This document shows, piece after piece, positions 11,765 through 37,777 of a stretch of 64,000 bases of DNA. The notes under the pieces were generated by a model that saw only the letters and a list, made by a program, of their open reading frames with translations, was not told the origin of the DNA and ran no database searches. This DNA comes from Siderastrea siderea (taxonomy: Eukaryota; Cnidaria; Anthozoa; Scleractinia; Rhizangiidae), in contig OZ034975.1 of NCBI GenBank assembly GCA_964030785.1, positions 45,229,569 through 45,293,568 of the forward strand, read 5' to 3'. Both the position numbers and the translations under genes were made by a program. Within the stretch, counting starts at the first letter, position 1. Every line of letters starts with the position of its first letter.

Positions 11765-13980
11765 TGTTTTTATCACTCTTAGAATCAGGGAACTTCATCA
11801 TAACTCATCCAAACACCAGGGACGGTTTTGCAGTTTGGTCGCTGCAGGAAACTGCTGTGTAACTAAGAGTGCGTCTTCTGTTGGAACCATTCTAGACCAG
11901 GAAGAGTTTTAATGCACTTGCAGGTCCATTCTTGTATTTCTATTAGCTGTTACCTTACTGTGCTCATCATGGAATGCCGTAATCAATTAAGCAGGCGAAC
12001 TAGGAAAAACTCTGCAAGATGAACGTACAATTTCGGAATTTTTTATTGCTTTTTTTTAGCGTTCTAATCGTTTTGGTTTTCTCGATTTCGGAATCACAGC
12101 TTTGGCAAGCACGCTGAATTGTAAAATAGTTACCAGTCGATTCTCCAAGATGAGATTTCAATCGGAAAATGTGCTGTTTTCCTAGCAAATGGATGAAACT
12201 AGTCGTGTGAGTGACATCATGTTGTAATTCTTCATTCTGAGCATCTTTAACCCTTGTACATCTGAACATCTTTAACCTTTAACCCTAAACAGTAATTTGT
12301 CAGTTGTTAATATTCTTCTCAGTAGAAATAACAAAATCGCACTATTCAGTTTCATCCACAGTCTATTAGAAACCACCTTGTACAGCATAATAACAAAGTA
12401 CCACCATACGAACATACTAGTCTACATCTTTCACTGAAATAACCACACTTGGGGATTTTAAATAGAATCACTTTAGTTTTTAAATTCGCCATTTACTCAA
12501 CAGCTTTAAGGCTATTAATTGAGGAAACAATTCAGTTTATTTGGGCAAATAACCGTTGACATTATTACTTTAACTATTCACGCGGAGCTACTTAATGGCA
12601 GACCAAGTTTTTTCGAATGCATCTCAAGTGTCCACATTTCAAACCGTCACTTTCTCATACTCACTAACAAACTTTTTCCCTCTCACACCAAGTATTTATA
12701 CGACTTTTTTATTTGACAGAGTTTAACACACTAGACTAAGAAATCTCGCTGAACTGTTCGCGTAGATAAAATAATTAAGTGTGTTGATAAGTTTGTATGA
12801 ATGTGTAGGTTGATTGAAGTACATCTGCACTAGCTCTAGTAAACTAGAGTAAACGATTTAAAGAGGGAGCAAAAAAGGGATTGAAAGATAGGAAACGGCA
12901 ATCGAAGGAAAAGTGATTAGTTTCTAACGAATTTCGAATCCATGCAAACTAGTAGAACGCTTGGCTTTCCTGTGCAATCATGCAGGTATTGTTGGCCGGG
13001 AAGCAAAACAAGAAAAATTCTTACTGCATCTTGCAGACAACGCTGAATGATGCAATACGTACGTCACAGTAGCAACTTTTACCAGGTCTTTGCACTTCAT
13101 TTTAAAGCATTTTTCCAACTCCCGCCAACTAAATTTGGAAAGGAAATAAATCCAGCCGCCTAAAAACGCAAAAGAAAATCTTAACCATCAAAAACCAAGC
13201 TTCACTTTCACGTCTGTTTTTTCGGAAGTGGCCATTTTAAAAAGCCCGCGTGTATGACTGCTGACCAGTTTGAGCGTTTTTCAGCGCTGTACATCGCCTC
13301 TATTGGGATTAGACTCAAACCTGGTCGTTACTCATTTCAGTTTTTATGAGGTAAGCTTGGGTACTTGTAACTAAGGCGCGTGGGGTGCAATGAGATTTCA
13401 AATGTGAACCATTTTCCCTGCTTCAATTTACCTATTGCATCCTGCGTTGTCACCATACTACTACCCTGTCTTTACTCGCATGAAAACCATGGGCCCGGTT
13501 GTTTAAAGCAGAATTGAGCTAACCTAGGATTAGTGTCACTTTTCAATTTAGTCTTACGACGAAACAATTAGGATTCCTGCAAATCTTTTTCTGTCCTACG
13601 TTTTGACTTTGGTCACTTTTAAACAGCCACTTGAAATTGATCGGAAAAATCATTTCAACAAGAGAAAAAAGGACCTTGGTTAACGTTTAATCCTGAGTTA
13701 GTGTTAACCAGCTTTCCAACAACTGGGCTTTGAAATGAATAACACTGAACTGAGAATGAGAAATGTTAAAAACGTTTTCTGTCATGTAATTTAGTAACTG
13801 TCGGTCTTTGTATAATATCTATGGTGCAATTATTTTGAAGATGTTCTGTCGATACGCTGTACTTTTTAAATTCAAATTGTCATTATATATAGAATTTTAA
13901 AGTGCGTAAGTATAACGATAAATGTTCAGTAAAGAGATTTGTTTTCAAGTTGTGAATGCACAGTTAAAGTTTCTTGTCAG

Positions 13981-14285
13981 GTTTCCCGCGGTTGGCAGTT
14001 GACAGCGGTTGCATGTTTTCCCGCGCTTGGCACATTTGCATATTTCCATTGAACCAATCAGAATTCGTACTGTAGCAATAAACAGAGGACCAGCACCCAG
14101 CGCGGAAACACTTGCTATCATTGCCAAGCGTGGGGTGTTAAGCACGGTAAAAAATGAAACCGTGTTGTGCGTTTTCCCGCGCTAAGCACAGGTTGCGCGT
14201 TTTCCTGTGCTTGGCACTGGTTGCACATTTTCCCTCGCTAAGCAGCGGTTGCGTGTTTTCCCGCGCTTGGCATATTGGTGCGTGG
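13981..14285. repeat. Degenerate repeats of a GGTTGC...TTTTCCCGCGCTTGGCA unit
   Basis: At least six diverged copies of a unit reading roughly GGTTGCRTGTTTTCCCGCGC followed by TTGGCA or TAAGCA occur at about 13981-14036 and 14161-14282. The same unit forms a tighter tandem array at 55621-55775, about 41 kb away. The core TTTTCCCGCGC fits the E2F/DP consensus TTTSSCGC. Confidence 0.7.
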
Positions 14286-15970
14286 CTTATTGGGTGATTT
14301 ACTGTCCTTCTTTCACTGTCGTCTTTAATATTAGAGACTGTAGGCAGTCCAAAGGTTGGACACAGTGCAGCATTAGCGCAGTAAAATTACAGTGTATGCT
14401 CACCCTTTATTAGCTTTCAGTTGCACTTCATATTTCACTTCGAGATTGTTATATGCAACGATTTCAAATTTGCAGTGAAATTTTTGCATGTATCTATCAC
14501 GAAAGCTGCAATTTGATTAACTTCGCTTCTCACGTTCTATTCCGTTGTAACTGGTAAGTTGCGAAAAGTTGCTTAACCCGACAAAGCTTCCTCAGGTACG
14601 GTTTCTTCAGTTTTCAAGAACAAAAAATAGAAACTACACTCATAATTGCATGCGCTTTGCCAATGGAGGACAAGGGAGGGGCAAGAATCTGCAAGGATCT
14701 TGCAAATAATGAGTTCAGTATGGTAAGAGGAATTAAAATGTTATCGAAAATACTTCGAGATCGCGTAGGCATCCCTACCGAACCAAAAGCTGGATAAAGT
14801 GCTAATTGTAAGTCTCAACTTTGTGATTAAGTGTAGCTCTAAAACACGCGCATCTTTGCGAGCTATTTCTAAATTTCACGGTGTGTTTACAACTCCCTCG
14901 TTCGGATAAAAGCAAAAAAAAATGCAAAGGAAAAATAATCTCCCACAGCTTGGCGACGCTGTGAAAGGGCGATTTTGTTATAGAGCAATCACTTTTATGT
15001 TAAATATCCTCTTTTGCTAGATTTTGTTCGTCTGCTTCTTTGCATTCCTTGTTTGCTTTTTTGTTTTGTTTTGTTTTTGTTTGCTTTACTTGATCAGTCA
15101 ATTTGTTGGTTTGGTTTCACAGTTGGATGCACTTGGTTGGCTGGTTGTGAGAATGATGGCAATAACTTGCTATCTCCATTCCGTAGCTTTGCGGACCAGT
15201 GCAATAACCACTGCCTTATCTCATTTTCTCCAGTCAAAATCTTTTATTTAAGGCAGAATCTGATTGTATATTATGTACATTGAAAGTTAAATGCTTAACA
15301 TTGTTGGCTATTTAATACAATTTTTCCTATTTGGGTGTTCTACAGAGGTAAAATTCTGGATGTACATTAATCCTTCGTGAACCATTTAAAAACCTTGCAA
15401 CAACTACCCCTACAAAAGCAAATATATTTTGTGTTTTAAACAGCAGCCGAAGGTCTTTTCATCATTGACACCATATTTACTGACAAGACCTTTTTTTTTC
15501 GTTTTTGTTTTTGTTTGTTTTCTTTGTTTGTTTTTTGCTAACAAAATTTGTGTACTACTTTGCAGTGAATTTTTTTTTTTTTGCAAAAACAACTGAACCA
15601 ACGACTGATGTACTATATGTTGGTGTCTCAATTTTCCTTTATCCTTAAGCCTAATACTACCTCGCGGGTGTTTTCTGCTTTAACACATCATAAGATTTCC
15701 ATCGGTTTAAAAAAAAATCCGTTGCTTATCATAAATTGAAACAAATATAACTGCATAGCGCATTCCCTCGTTCCGTTAAAGGACTATCCTAGGTCACTTA
15801 TCACGCTGTAGACAGCTCATGGCGTTTATTTTCGTCAATTTTTGGAATACCAGTGATATTCCAATTTTCCTCATTGCGAGCAATTCAGCAAGTAAAATGC
15901 GACGCACGAAAATACAAGGCTGTGACGATAACATCAGCAACGTCTCTTTTTAGAAGCGAACATGGTCGAG

Positions 15971-16077
15971 TTATAATTTTGGTTTCCATATAACCTCCTT
16001 AATCGTCTGTTAATAAATACTTGCAAGTATTTATTAACAGACGATTTAGGAGGTTATATGGAAACCAAAAATTATGA
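15971..16077. repeat. Spacer-less ~107-bp palindrome
   Basis: The arm 15971-16023 (with GGTTTCCATATAACCTCCTT and CGTCTGTTAATAAATACTTG) is mirrored by 16024-16077 with about one mismatch and one indel. The symmetry centre is CTTG|CAAG, so there is no loop. It could be a snap-back MITE, a cruciform-forming site, or a local assembly or fold-back artefact. Confidence 0.85.
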
Positions 16078-16363
16078 GGCAGGTCTGGCAGGTTACTGAC
16101 TTCTACTGGCCTACAAGCATCGTGGAAATGTAAAAGAACTTCCCTTATCGGATAGGGGTGGGCCGATGGTTATTCCAAACTTTTGTCTGCGAGCGAAGGG
16201 AGCCGAGAGAAAAATACATAGCAACTAAAAGACTCACAGGAACCAAACGAGCCCGCTCTCAGGCTATCTAAACGCTTCTGTACAAACACAGAATAAAGAG
16301 TTTGTTATCAGTGACATCAAGAAAAATACTCGTTTGCATTGCTGAACACAGTCAAAGATCTTT

Positions 16364-19300
16364 TCAGCGGTAACGGGAATGCAAAACCGCTTCAGACACG
16401 AGTCTAAGTGATGCCGTACCAACATTTCCAGACTCAACGTCGGTGACTTTAACCTTTAATTCTGGCCCACCAAACATGACATCCAGCCTTAACTGTCTAT
16501 TCAGGCCCTTGGTGGTGTCAGGACTGGCAAGTAAAATTTCGACATTTTCACTTACAACCCCGGGATCTGTAACATAGTTAGCGTCGGCCTGAAGTGTGCT
16601 ATAAAAGCGGAATGCGATCTCAGTCTGGTCAGGATTGATGGGCGCAAACATGTGCGATCTCGTCTCCTCGATATCTATTCGTTCATCCTTCTTCACTAAA
16701 ATTTCAAAAACGTCACGACAGTATACTCCTTGTGGACGGAAAAGTCGTTTTTCTGCAGGGTGTTTCTTTAGATCAAATTTAACACACGTGGCCACACCAT
16801 ACGTCTTGCCCATGACTCTTGCTCGGAGCAAACTCGGGTCTTGAGCAAACTCCACGGCGCCATGAATTATGGCGAGTTCGGGGTTGTGTGGAATGAGGAT
16901 GCGTTTGTCAGGGAAGCAGCGAGAAATTTCTTTTCGCAAAAACTGAGCTTCTGAGAAACCTCCAACAAAAAACATTGTCTTAACATCCTGAAGGCTTTCT
17001 TTGGAGAGCAGATCCTTAACATGTTCAGCAATCTTGGTCACTATTGGACGATGCAGGTCACCTAAAGTTTCCATGGTAATGTTCAGGTAATCGCTACTAA
17101 CACTTACTTCTTCTTGATAAAATCGCCTTATTCTGTTGTTGATGTCATCATCGTTTCCGATATCCTGGTTACAGGATCTCATAAAATTTAAAGGAAGCGG
17201 AATACTTATCTCTTCGTTATCGACGTCTTCTTCCGCCCGCTTGTGGGTCTCGAATCGATTCATGATAACTTGCCAATCATTCGGGAATTCGTCTATAAAC
17301 TTTTGTATGAATCGTGCGCCAAAAGCTTTGTTCATCAGCTTCTCAAATTCTTTGTCAACATGAATTCCACCAAAGAGACCACCAGAAGGACAATGTTTCT
17401 CTAAAATGTGTCCATTTTCAGCATTGACTTCATGGACAGTTATATCTAGAGTTCCGCCTGTGGAGAGAAAATTTTTCATAGAGCTTATTTTTGGGGAAAA
17501 AACTAACGTCCCTGAGCACGTTTGTCTTGGAGACATCACAATCAAATCATTGTCAACTTTAAAAGGAAATGGTTTGGCTAGTGTCTTAAGTGTCTTTTAG
17601 TGTCTTTCAAGTTTTTTAAAAAAACTTGTAACCACTTCAATTGTATACCATGTTAGATTTCATGTTTGTTGTCAGAGGATGAATCCTCTTGACTTTTTTC
17701 GTACCCCCCTCGTCTCTTGTCTCTAAATGTAACGTTTTCCTATGGCCACAACAGCTTAAGAAAACTAGAAGAATTGGGGGATGTTCTTTTTCTATGTCAA
17801 GTTTACAGACCAGAAACAAACCTACCTCCATTGTCAACCACCATATACGGGACCTTTTCTTTGTCTAGCGTCTCCTTCACTACGTCATTTCCGTGGTTTC
17901 CTTTGAACCTGCCAAACGGCAATTTTCTGCAGTAGTAAGAGGCAGCTTCCGGTTCAAGGGCAAGAATCAACTGGTCGGGGTCTTCAGGGCTTGCTATTCT
18001 CGCCTAGGAAGGCAAAGAAGTTTTAGAATAAGATATTTTAATCCTCTTATATAGTGTCCTAATGCAGATAGCCTAAAAGCGGAGTTCCTAACTGGGCCGA
18101 CCACACCATGAACTCCGAAGGCCACTCGTGTACTCGACGCAGAAAAAGCAAAAAAGTGAACAGAAAAAAAGATTAAAACGAACTAAAAGAAAAGAAACAA
18201 AAAAATAAAGAAGACACTTGAGCCGAACTTGCACCTTTAGATTATTATGCACCGGCGCCACGCACGCAATGCGTATTCAGATGATGACGCTTATTTGTTA
18301 TATCGGCGGTGTAGATGTTTAGTTTGGCTTCTGGATTGTGTTCTTGTAATGGGGATTTTGTTATACCGAAGTTTGTTACATTAGGGTTCTGTTCTATACA
18401 TTTTACTGTAACTTTGACCGGGCTGAAGAAGATCGTTTGTGAGTTACAATCACACCGCCTACTCAAGCATGAGTGTAAGATACAGTAAATACCTTGTAAG
18501 CGGCCTTTCTCATGAATTCTTTTGCAGAAAGGCTCCATATTGCTGGAATTGTTAGAACCCATTGAATCTGTGAGGGTTTGTACATGATGTCCGCCCCGGG
18601 GTTATCCTTCTCCGACTTAAGATGGCGCTCGTTTACGGCATTTGTTGCAATTGTCTTCAAGTATTCAAGGCACTTCGCAAAAACATCCAATGCTGGCCAC
18701 TTTTTTCCATTCCTTGCTTCTACTTCTGTTGTCTCATCAAGATCCTGAACAAAAGGGAAGATCGGTTACGTTTCCAATCACCAATTAGTTGTGATGCAGC
18801 TATTCGAGAAGCCCCGGCCTGGATTTATTTCGTTATATATAATACGGCAGGAGTTATACAGATGAAGCGATCCAAAACGCAATGTATTATTTTGTTATGC
18901 GACAACGGGTACAAACTGTCCATGTATGGCGGACTGCCATACATGGACAGTTTGTTTTGTTAGACCGCGGAAAACAAATGTTATAAATGTCCTGCCCAAA
19001 GCAGGGAGATGGTTTTTCGTCTGTTGATTTCCTTAACGGTTACCGTCATTCCAGAGTGGGGCTGTGGGTAGGCTTTTAAACTAAAGCAGAGGCTGATAGA
19101 GTTATAACTAGCCCTCCTCGAAAGGTACGACGGATGCCAAACTAAAATGCCTCCAGTTCTTTTGGGAATCAAATCGCTGTTCTAATTACATGCCCCTATG
19201 AATGTGCTGGGTAACATTCGTATATTTGTAACAGGTTCATAAACGGCCATTCGGTCATATTTTTGCTAAGAGGAATTTACAGAAGAGCGAGAAGCTTCGA

Positions 19301-19751
19301 CGAAATGGTATTAAACCGGAACAATTTCGCTTTCGATTTAAGCAGTTGGACAGGCAGTCGGAAAGTTCAGTGCACTCAGTAAAAGTGCGGCTTACAAAGG
19401 GTATTTTAGGCTTCGATCATTTTAAGCAAATTGCAAACCTACCTCCTTTGAGTGAAGCAATAATTTAAATTTATCGAAATACAGAAGTTTTTTGCAATCC
19501 TTCTTCGAGATTGCTTGCTTCGCGTAGGTCTCCACCGCTGCATGGCCAAATTTGAGCAGCTCGCCTTCCTCGGTCAACAGAAGGGCTGTTGGTGTCTTGC
19601 TATATGTCATCCCTTGTCCTCTTCCCCATTTTTGGAAGACATAAATATGATCTTCGGATGCGTTGGGGAAAACATAACCAAATCCACCGTAGGTAGTGCC
19701 AAAGTCGATCGCAATAATCACATCTCGTTTCTGAGCTTGCGAAGCCGCCAT
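16364..19751 (-). CDS. HSPA12A: HSPA12-type Hsp70-like ATPase-domain protein
   Basis: Four exons on the minus strand: 19751-19443, 18744-18493, 18003-17826, 17457-16364. They total 1833 nt, a 610-residue protein plus stop, and all phases agree. HSPA12A/B are about 680 aa and have an atypical Hsp70 nucleotide-binding fold without the classical substrate domain. The phosphate-1 loop is IAIDFGTTYGGFGYVF near residue 14. The phosphate-2 loop VVDNGGGTLDITV, near 242-254, is assembled across the exon 3/4 join. The adenosine loop FFVGGFSEAQFLRKEI is near 413. LTIPAIWSLSAKEFMRKAA and LALEPEAASYYC are also family signatures. The C-terminal part (FRPQGVYCRDVFEILVKKDE) matches the family. The frame seen at 17458-17545 is intron read-through. 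The family is strongly expanded in molluscs and cnidarians and is linked to stress and immune responses there, so the exact paralogue cannot be named. The symbol is a family label. Its ATG lies 397 bp from the divergent gene at 20149. Confidence 0.93.
18911..18955. repeat. Perfect 20-bp hairpin in HSPA12 intron 1
   Basis: ACAAACTGTCCATGTATGGC (18911-18930), a 5-base loop GGACT, then the exact reverse complement (18936-18955). Probably the end-to-end remnant of a small inverted-repeat element. It is inside the intron 18745-19442. Confidence 0.85.
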
Positions 19752-20148
19752 GATTTCTCCAGATCTATTCAGAGGGTCAAGTCAGGGGGAACATTGAATA
19801 ATGATTGGCTTTTAGGAGTTCTTAAGGCAGCAGCTTTGATCCTTCTTGCGAAGACTTAAGTTAGCAGTCAATACGTACGATATTCCGTCATCTATGTCAG
19901 AGGTACCTAAGCTAAAATGTTGTGAGCATTTTACGAGGCGAACGCAAGTGTTATTGACCTCTTTCACTGAAGCACTGCGAGCGTCATAAATGTTAATTGA
20001 TGATCAAGTATCGCTTTTCCTAGAAATGCCACACCCCATTCCTAGAAATAAACAAAGAAGATACTAGTAAGTTATTGCGCATCGTGTCTTTAATTTTTGC
20101 CCAAAAATTTCGCTTGAAAAATTGCTTCACTCCACACTTCGGTTTTGC
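19752..20148. promoter_or_regulatory. Shared divergent promoter region
   Basis: The 397 bp between the start codons of the HSPA12-like gene (-) and the Mieap-like gene (+) must hold both proximal promoters unless untranslated exons lie further out. It contains an inverted CCAAT (GATTGGC, about 19802) and two copies of TTCCTAGAAAT (20017-20027 and 20039-20049), 22 bp apart. TTCNNNGAA is the STAT-type palindrome; the three-base gap does not fit a canonical heat-shock element. Function is inferred. Confidence 0.5.
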
Positions 20149-34499
<14,351 letters not shown>

Positions 34500-37099
34500 A
34501 AAGAGTAACTTGGGCTAAATACGTTGTTACCTTTTAGGACTGAGGCTGTAACTAAACAAAACGTATAAGAGGTTACCAATTGCAGTTTAAAAGATAGCTT
34601 TAACTTTTGTTTTTCATTTTGTGTTTGCTTTTGTCTTTAAGCCACTGGGCATTTCGAGTGGTCGTACATATAATGGTTTGTGATTCCAAAAGGCGATTGG
34701 TGGTAGTGTTAGCGAGATTTTCAGAAACAAAAAGTGACTGAACTTTTGTTTAGAGTGCAAAGAAAATGGCCGTCATAAATAGGCGGTCGTAGTTAAAGGA
34801 GGTGGTCGTATGGCGAGCTTCCACTTTATATCAATAAGCGCTCTCTCGCTGACTTATCATTAGATCACTTGAAAACTTGACAAAGTAATTGCAATGCAAA
34901 AATAAATGTAATGCAAAGTTTAAAAATGCTTACGAATCATTTACATGTATATGAATAGCTAAGTTTTTACAATTTTTTAACTATCCTGAAAGAAGTTCTT
35001 ATCTTCGTTATAGTTCCCCACTAAATTTTCTCTGTTTTTGATTAGTTTAAATTGAACATGTGGCACAATGGTGCTCCCCTGCGGAGGAAAACTGTCAGGA
35101 AATAGTGTCCGTCTGGCGAAAAAAACCCGGATGGATAGTATCTATCGGCAGAAAATCTCCCAGCTAAGCAGAGGTTCCTTCTATTTTCGCTTTTTTCAGT
35201 CTATTTTTTCTTTCTATTCTTTTTCCTGTTTTTCAACTTTTCGTCTAAAAACTTACGCAAACTTGGTGCACTGAAATTCGAAAGGGCAGTTTTTTGGCGG
35301 ACGAAAATTTTGGTGGTAAACAATAAAAGCAAATAAGATTGTTTGTTTCGGAACGCAACGGCTTATAGTTACCTGACCCGTAGAAATGTAACCTAGTATT
35401 TGTTTTAAAAACATCAGATTTTCGTGGGACAACAAGTAGTCGATATCCCCTCGACAGAAACACTGAATTTTGCTAGTGGAAGGGCACTGAGTGGGGAGGG
35501 GTAGGGAGGGACGTTTGCTGTCAAACCTGGCGCAAAACGTCATGTAAAAATGGCGAGTTAGTTTATGGAGCTTAGCAATTTGCCAACTGAGTTATGAAAG
35601 TTCGTATTGTAAGTACGATGAAGTGTAGATTTGAAGCTATTAAAATCCATTTATTAATGAAAAAAAAAGAAACAGCTTCAGTATAGTTTCATCGCTTCTG
35701 AGACAATCCGCGACATGCGTTACTGGTGAGCAGGTTTCCGGTTGTGGCTCCCGTCGCGAAATGATGTATTTTAGCCGTATGATGAAAGGAAGAAATATTT
35801 ATGGCATCAGTGGAGACTAGAATGAAAATAATTTACCCATTAAAATAATGTAAGGTAGCATCATTGCTGGAGTGTTATGTGGAGGAAAAGGCGAACATAT
35901 TTTTAGGAAGTTAAATTTTCATTTTTGAAGGGTTAAGGAAACGTCCTACCCTTGTCTCCTAGATTCTTCACGCATTTAAACTTTAATTCCAGGCAATGCC
36001 ATATTTAGCTTTGTATTTCAAAACAAGAGTGTTCAGATCCTAAATTTACCGATTTGAACAACCGAGAAGAGTAAAGAGAGCAAGTTCAGTCTTGTCTGGA
36101 TTGATTTTTATGAAATTATAACAAATCATTTGATCGAACAATCGCCCGTTTATGGGCTCGCTACTTTTGTTTCGTCCAATATGAAATTCTTAACAGCAAC
36201 GCAATATATTGACTGATTTTCGCGAAAAAGCGCGTTTCATCTCCAGAAAAACAAATATACAAAGCACATACATACAATTTAGAAGTTTATTTATTTTTTG
36301 ACTCGGCATTCTCCTATGCCAAATAGGTTTTAGATACATTTATATTTGATTTAATTTTCCATTATGAGAGACACACTATCTATTTACAAACGTTCCTTGA
36401 AATTTAAAACAAACATATGCCAAGTGTTAGCCTTTTTTACAATAAATGCAAGTACATGACCGCAACGAAATCGTAGAATCATACATATGTACAAACGCTT
36501 TCTGTTCTCGATCTATAGACCGTGACATAGAACTATCTCGAGTGATGTATTATGATTTAAATGAGTAGGTTCAAAGAATATATTAATTCACGTTATTAGC
36601 AATCAATTTCTGCACGTAGTCTCTTTTTCCTAAGTTTGCTTCGTCAAACGTATTTTGAAAGCTAAATTAGCTCTGAATTTGCGTCAATTTACTATTTACA
36701 GTCATGGATATTTTGCGGTTACTCCTGAATATTGAACCTGGGCCTTCTAAACGGCAGCCGCGGTTCAGAAATAGAAAGAAAATGGAAATGAACCATAAAC
36801 TTGGCTTACTGTTTAGAAGATAATTATTGAATGTCCTTTTAGCTTGTAATAAAGGAAACTTTTAACCTCGTTTCCCTAATAGGCAACGAAACATCCATTA
36901 AATTCGAAGTATCTGCCATTCGATTTCTACACGAGTCTAAGAAAACCGGTTAAAGCGAAATTTTGGGTAAAAATTGGCGTTCGGTTATCCGTGCGCGCTC
37001 AACCGACGCGCAAATTTCCAGACGTCTTGATAGGAGCCACCGCAACTTAAAACTCGCTTCTTACGGAAGGTTTAAGTTTTTGTTCCATATGTTTTGAAG
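34500..37099. other. Intergenic region, no gene seen
   Basis: About 2.6 kb between the 3' ends of the Mieap-like gene (+) and the PTB gene (-). It is AT-rich with no exon-like frame. A stretch around 34720-34820 with GGTCGTA and GGCGGTCGTAG repeats may be a decayed inverted-repeat element. Confidence 0.55.
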
Positions 37100-37776
37100 T
37101 TACTTTGCAGTCATGCAGTTCGTGAGTGAATCGAAAATTTCCCCAATCTTTCGTGGCAGGGCGAAGATGACTTTCATCTCCTTTTCTTCAGCCGAATCCA
37201 CGTTCCAAACCTTGTGATTCATCGTAGTTTGATCGCCATGTATACCGTCTGAATTTCGCTCCCTGTAAGCCATTCTAAATGCCATTGTAAGAGCGGCTAC
37301 AACGCATCTCGCGTCCTCATTCGATGAGCACAAGAAGGCATGGCACTCCAGCCTTTTGGGCGAGGACGAAACCTGATAGTTGAAGGCGACGACTTTTGGG
37401 ATCTTCTTGTAGCTTGCGCAGAAGAGAATCTTGCGTAACTTGAATGTTTTCTCAGTGTTTTTGTTTACTAGGAATACATTCTCCCTTGAAACAGTCAATT
37501 TTGCGTTAATGTCTTTCTCGTTCAGTGCGCATCCCTTCTGATAAACGCGCGCGATGTTTTCTAGCGTTCCCGTCTGAGGGTACATGGCGTTTTGGCTGCC
37601 AAGATATTTCACATTGCAGGTGAAATCCGTCGGCTTGGCTAATTGTGCTTCCATATCTTGTCTTTCCCTTGCTTGCGGTGAGATTTCTAACTCCCGCGCG
37701 ATTTGTAGTATGGACTGATTTGTTCCAGCGGTGGTCAGCTTGTTCTGGTCGCGTCGTCTGGTCAACCAACTCACTT
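37100..37776 (-). CDS. PTB/PID-domain protein (5' end uncertain)
   Basis: An open frame of up to about 225 residues ending at 37100. A phosphotyrosine-binding/phosphotyrosine-interaction (PH-like) domain fills the middle: FTCNVKYLGSQ (first strand), LENIARVYQKG (helix 1), KLTVSRENVFLVNKNT, KILFCASYKKIPKVVAFNYQ (the I.FCA.....K.FAF-type core), ECHAFLCSS and ARCVVAALTMAFRMAYRERN (C-terminal helix). This is the fold of adaptor proteins such as FAM43, PID1, NUMB and GULP that bind NPxY-type tails. I cannot assign the subfamily; FAM43-like is one option. There is no in-frame ATG upstream of 37654: the longer frame opens at a GTG (37774), with a stop a little further up. Either translation starts at the ATG at 37654 (good context, just before the domain), or an upstream exon is spliced at the CAAACAG acceptor near 37777 (phase 1). 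Confidence 0.7.
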
Positions 37777-37777
37777 C

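Larger units (their letters stand above)
11765..16363. other. Convergent intergenic region between TBL1 and HSPA12 genes
   Basis: About 4.6 kb between two gene 3' ends. Apart from the two repeat structures listed separately (13981-14285 and 15971-16077), I see no exon, RNA gene or conserved protein fragment. The open frames here are short and AT-rich and look random. Confidence 0.6.

Noticed and set aside
17458..17545. N-terminal extension of the large HSPA12 frame
   Set aside because: Intron read-through; the acceptor CACAG|GCGG at 17458/17457 joins exon 3 to complete the DNGGGT loop.
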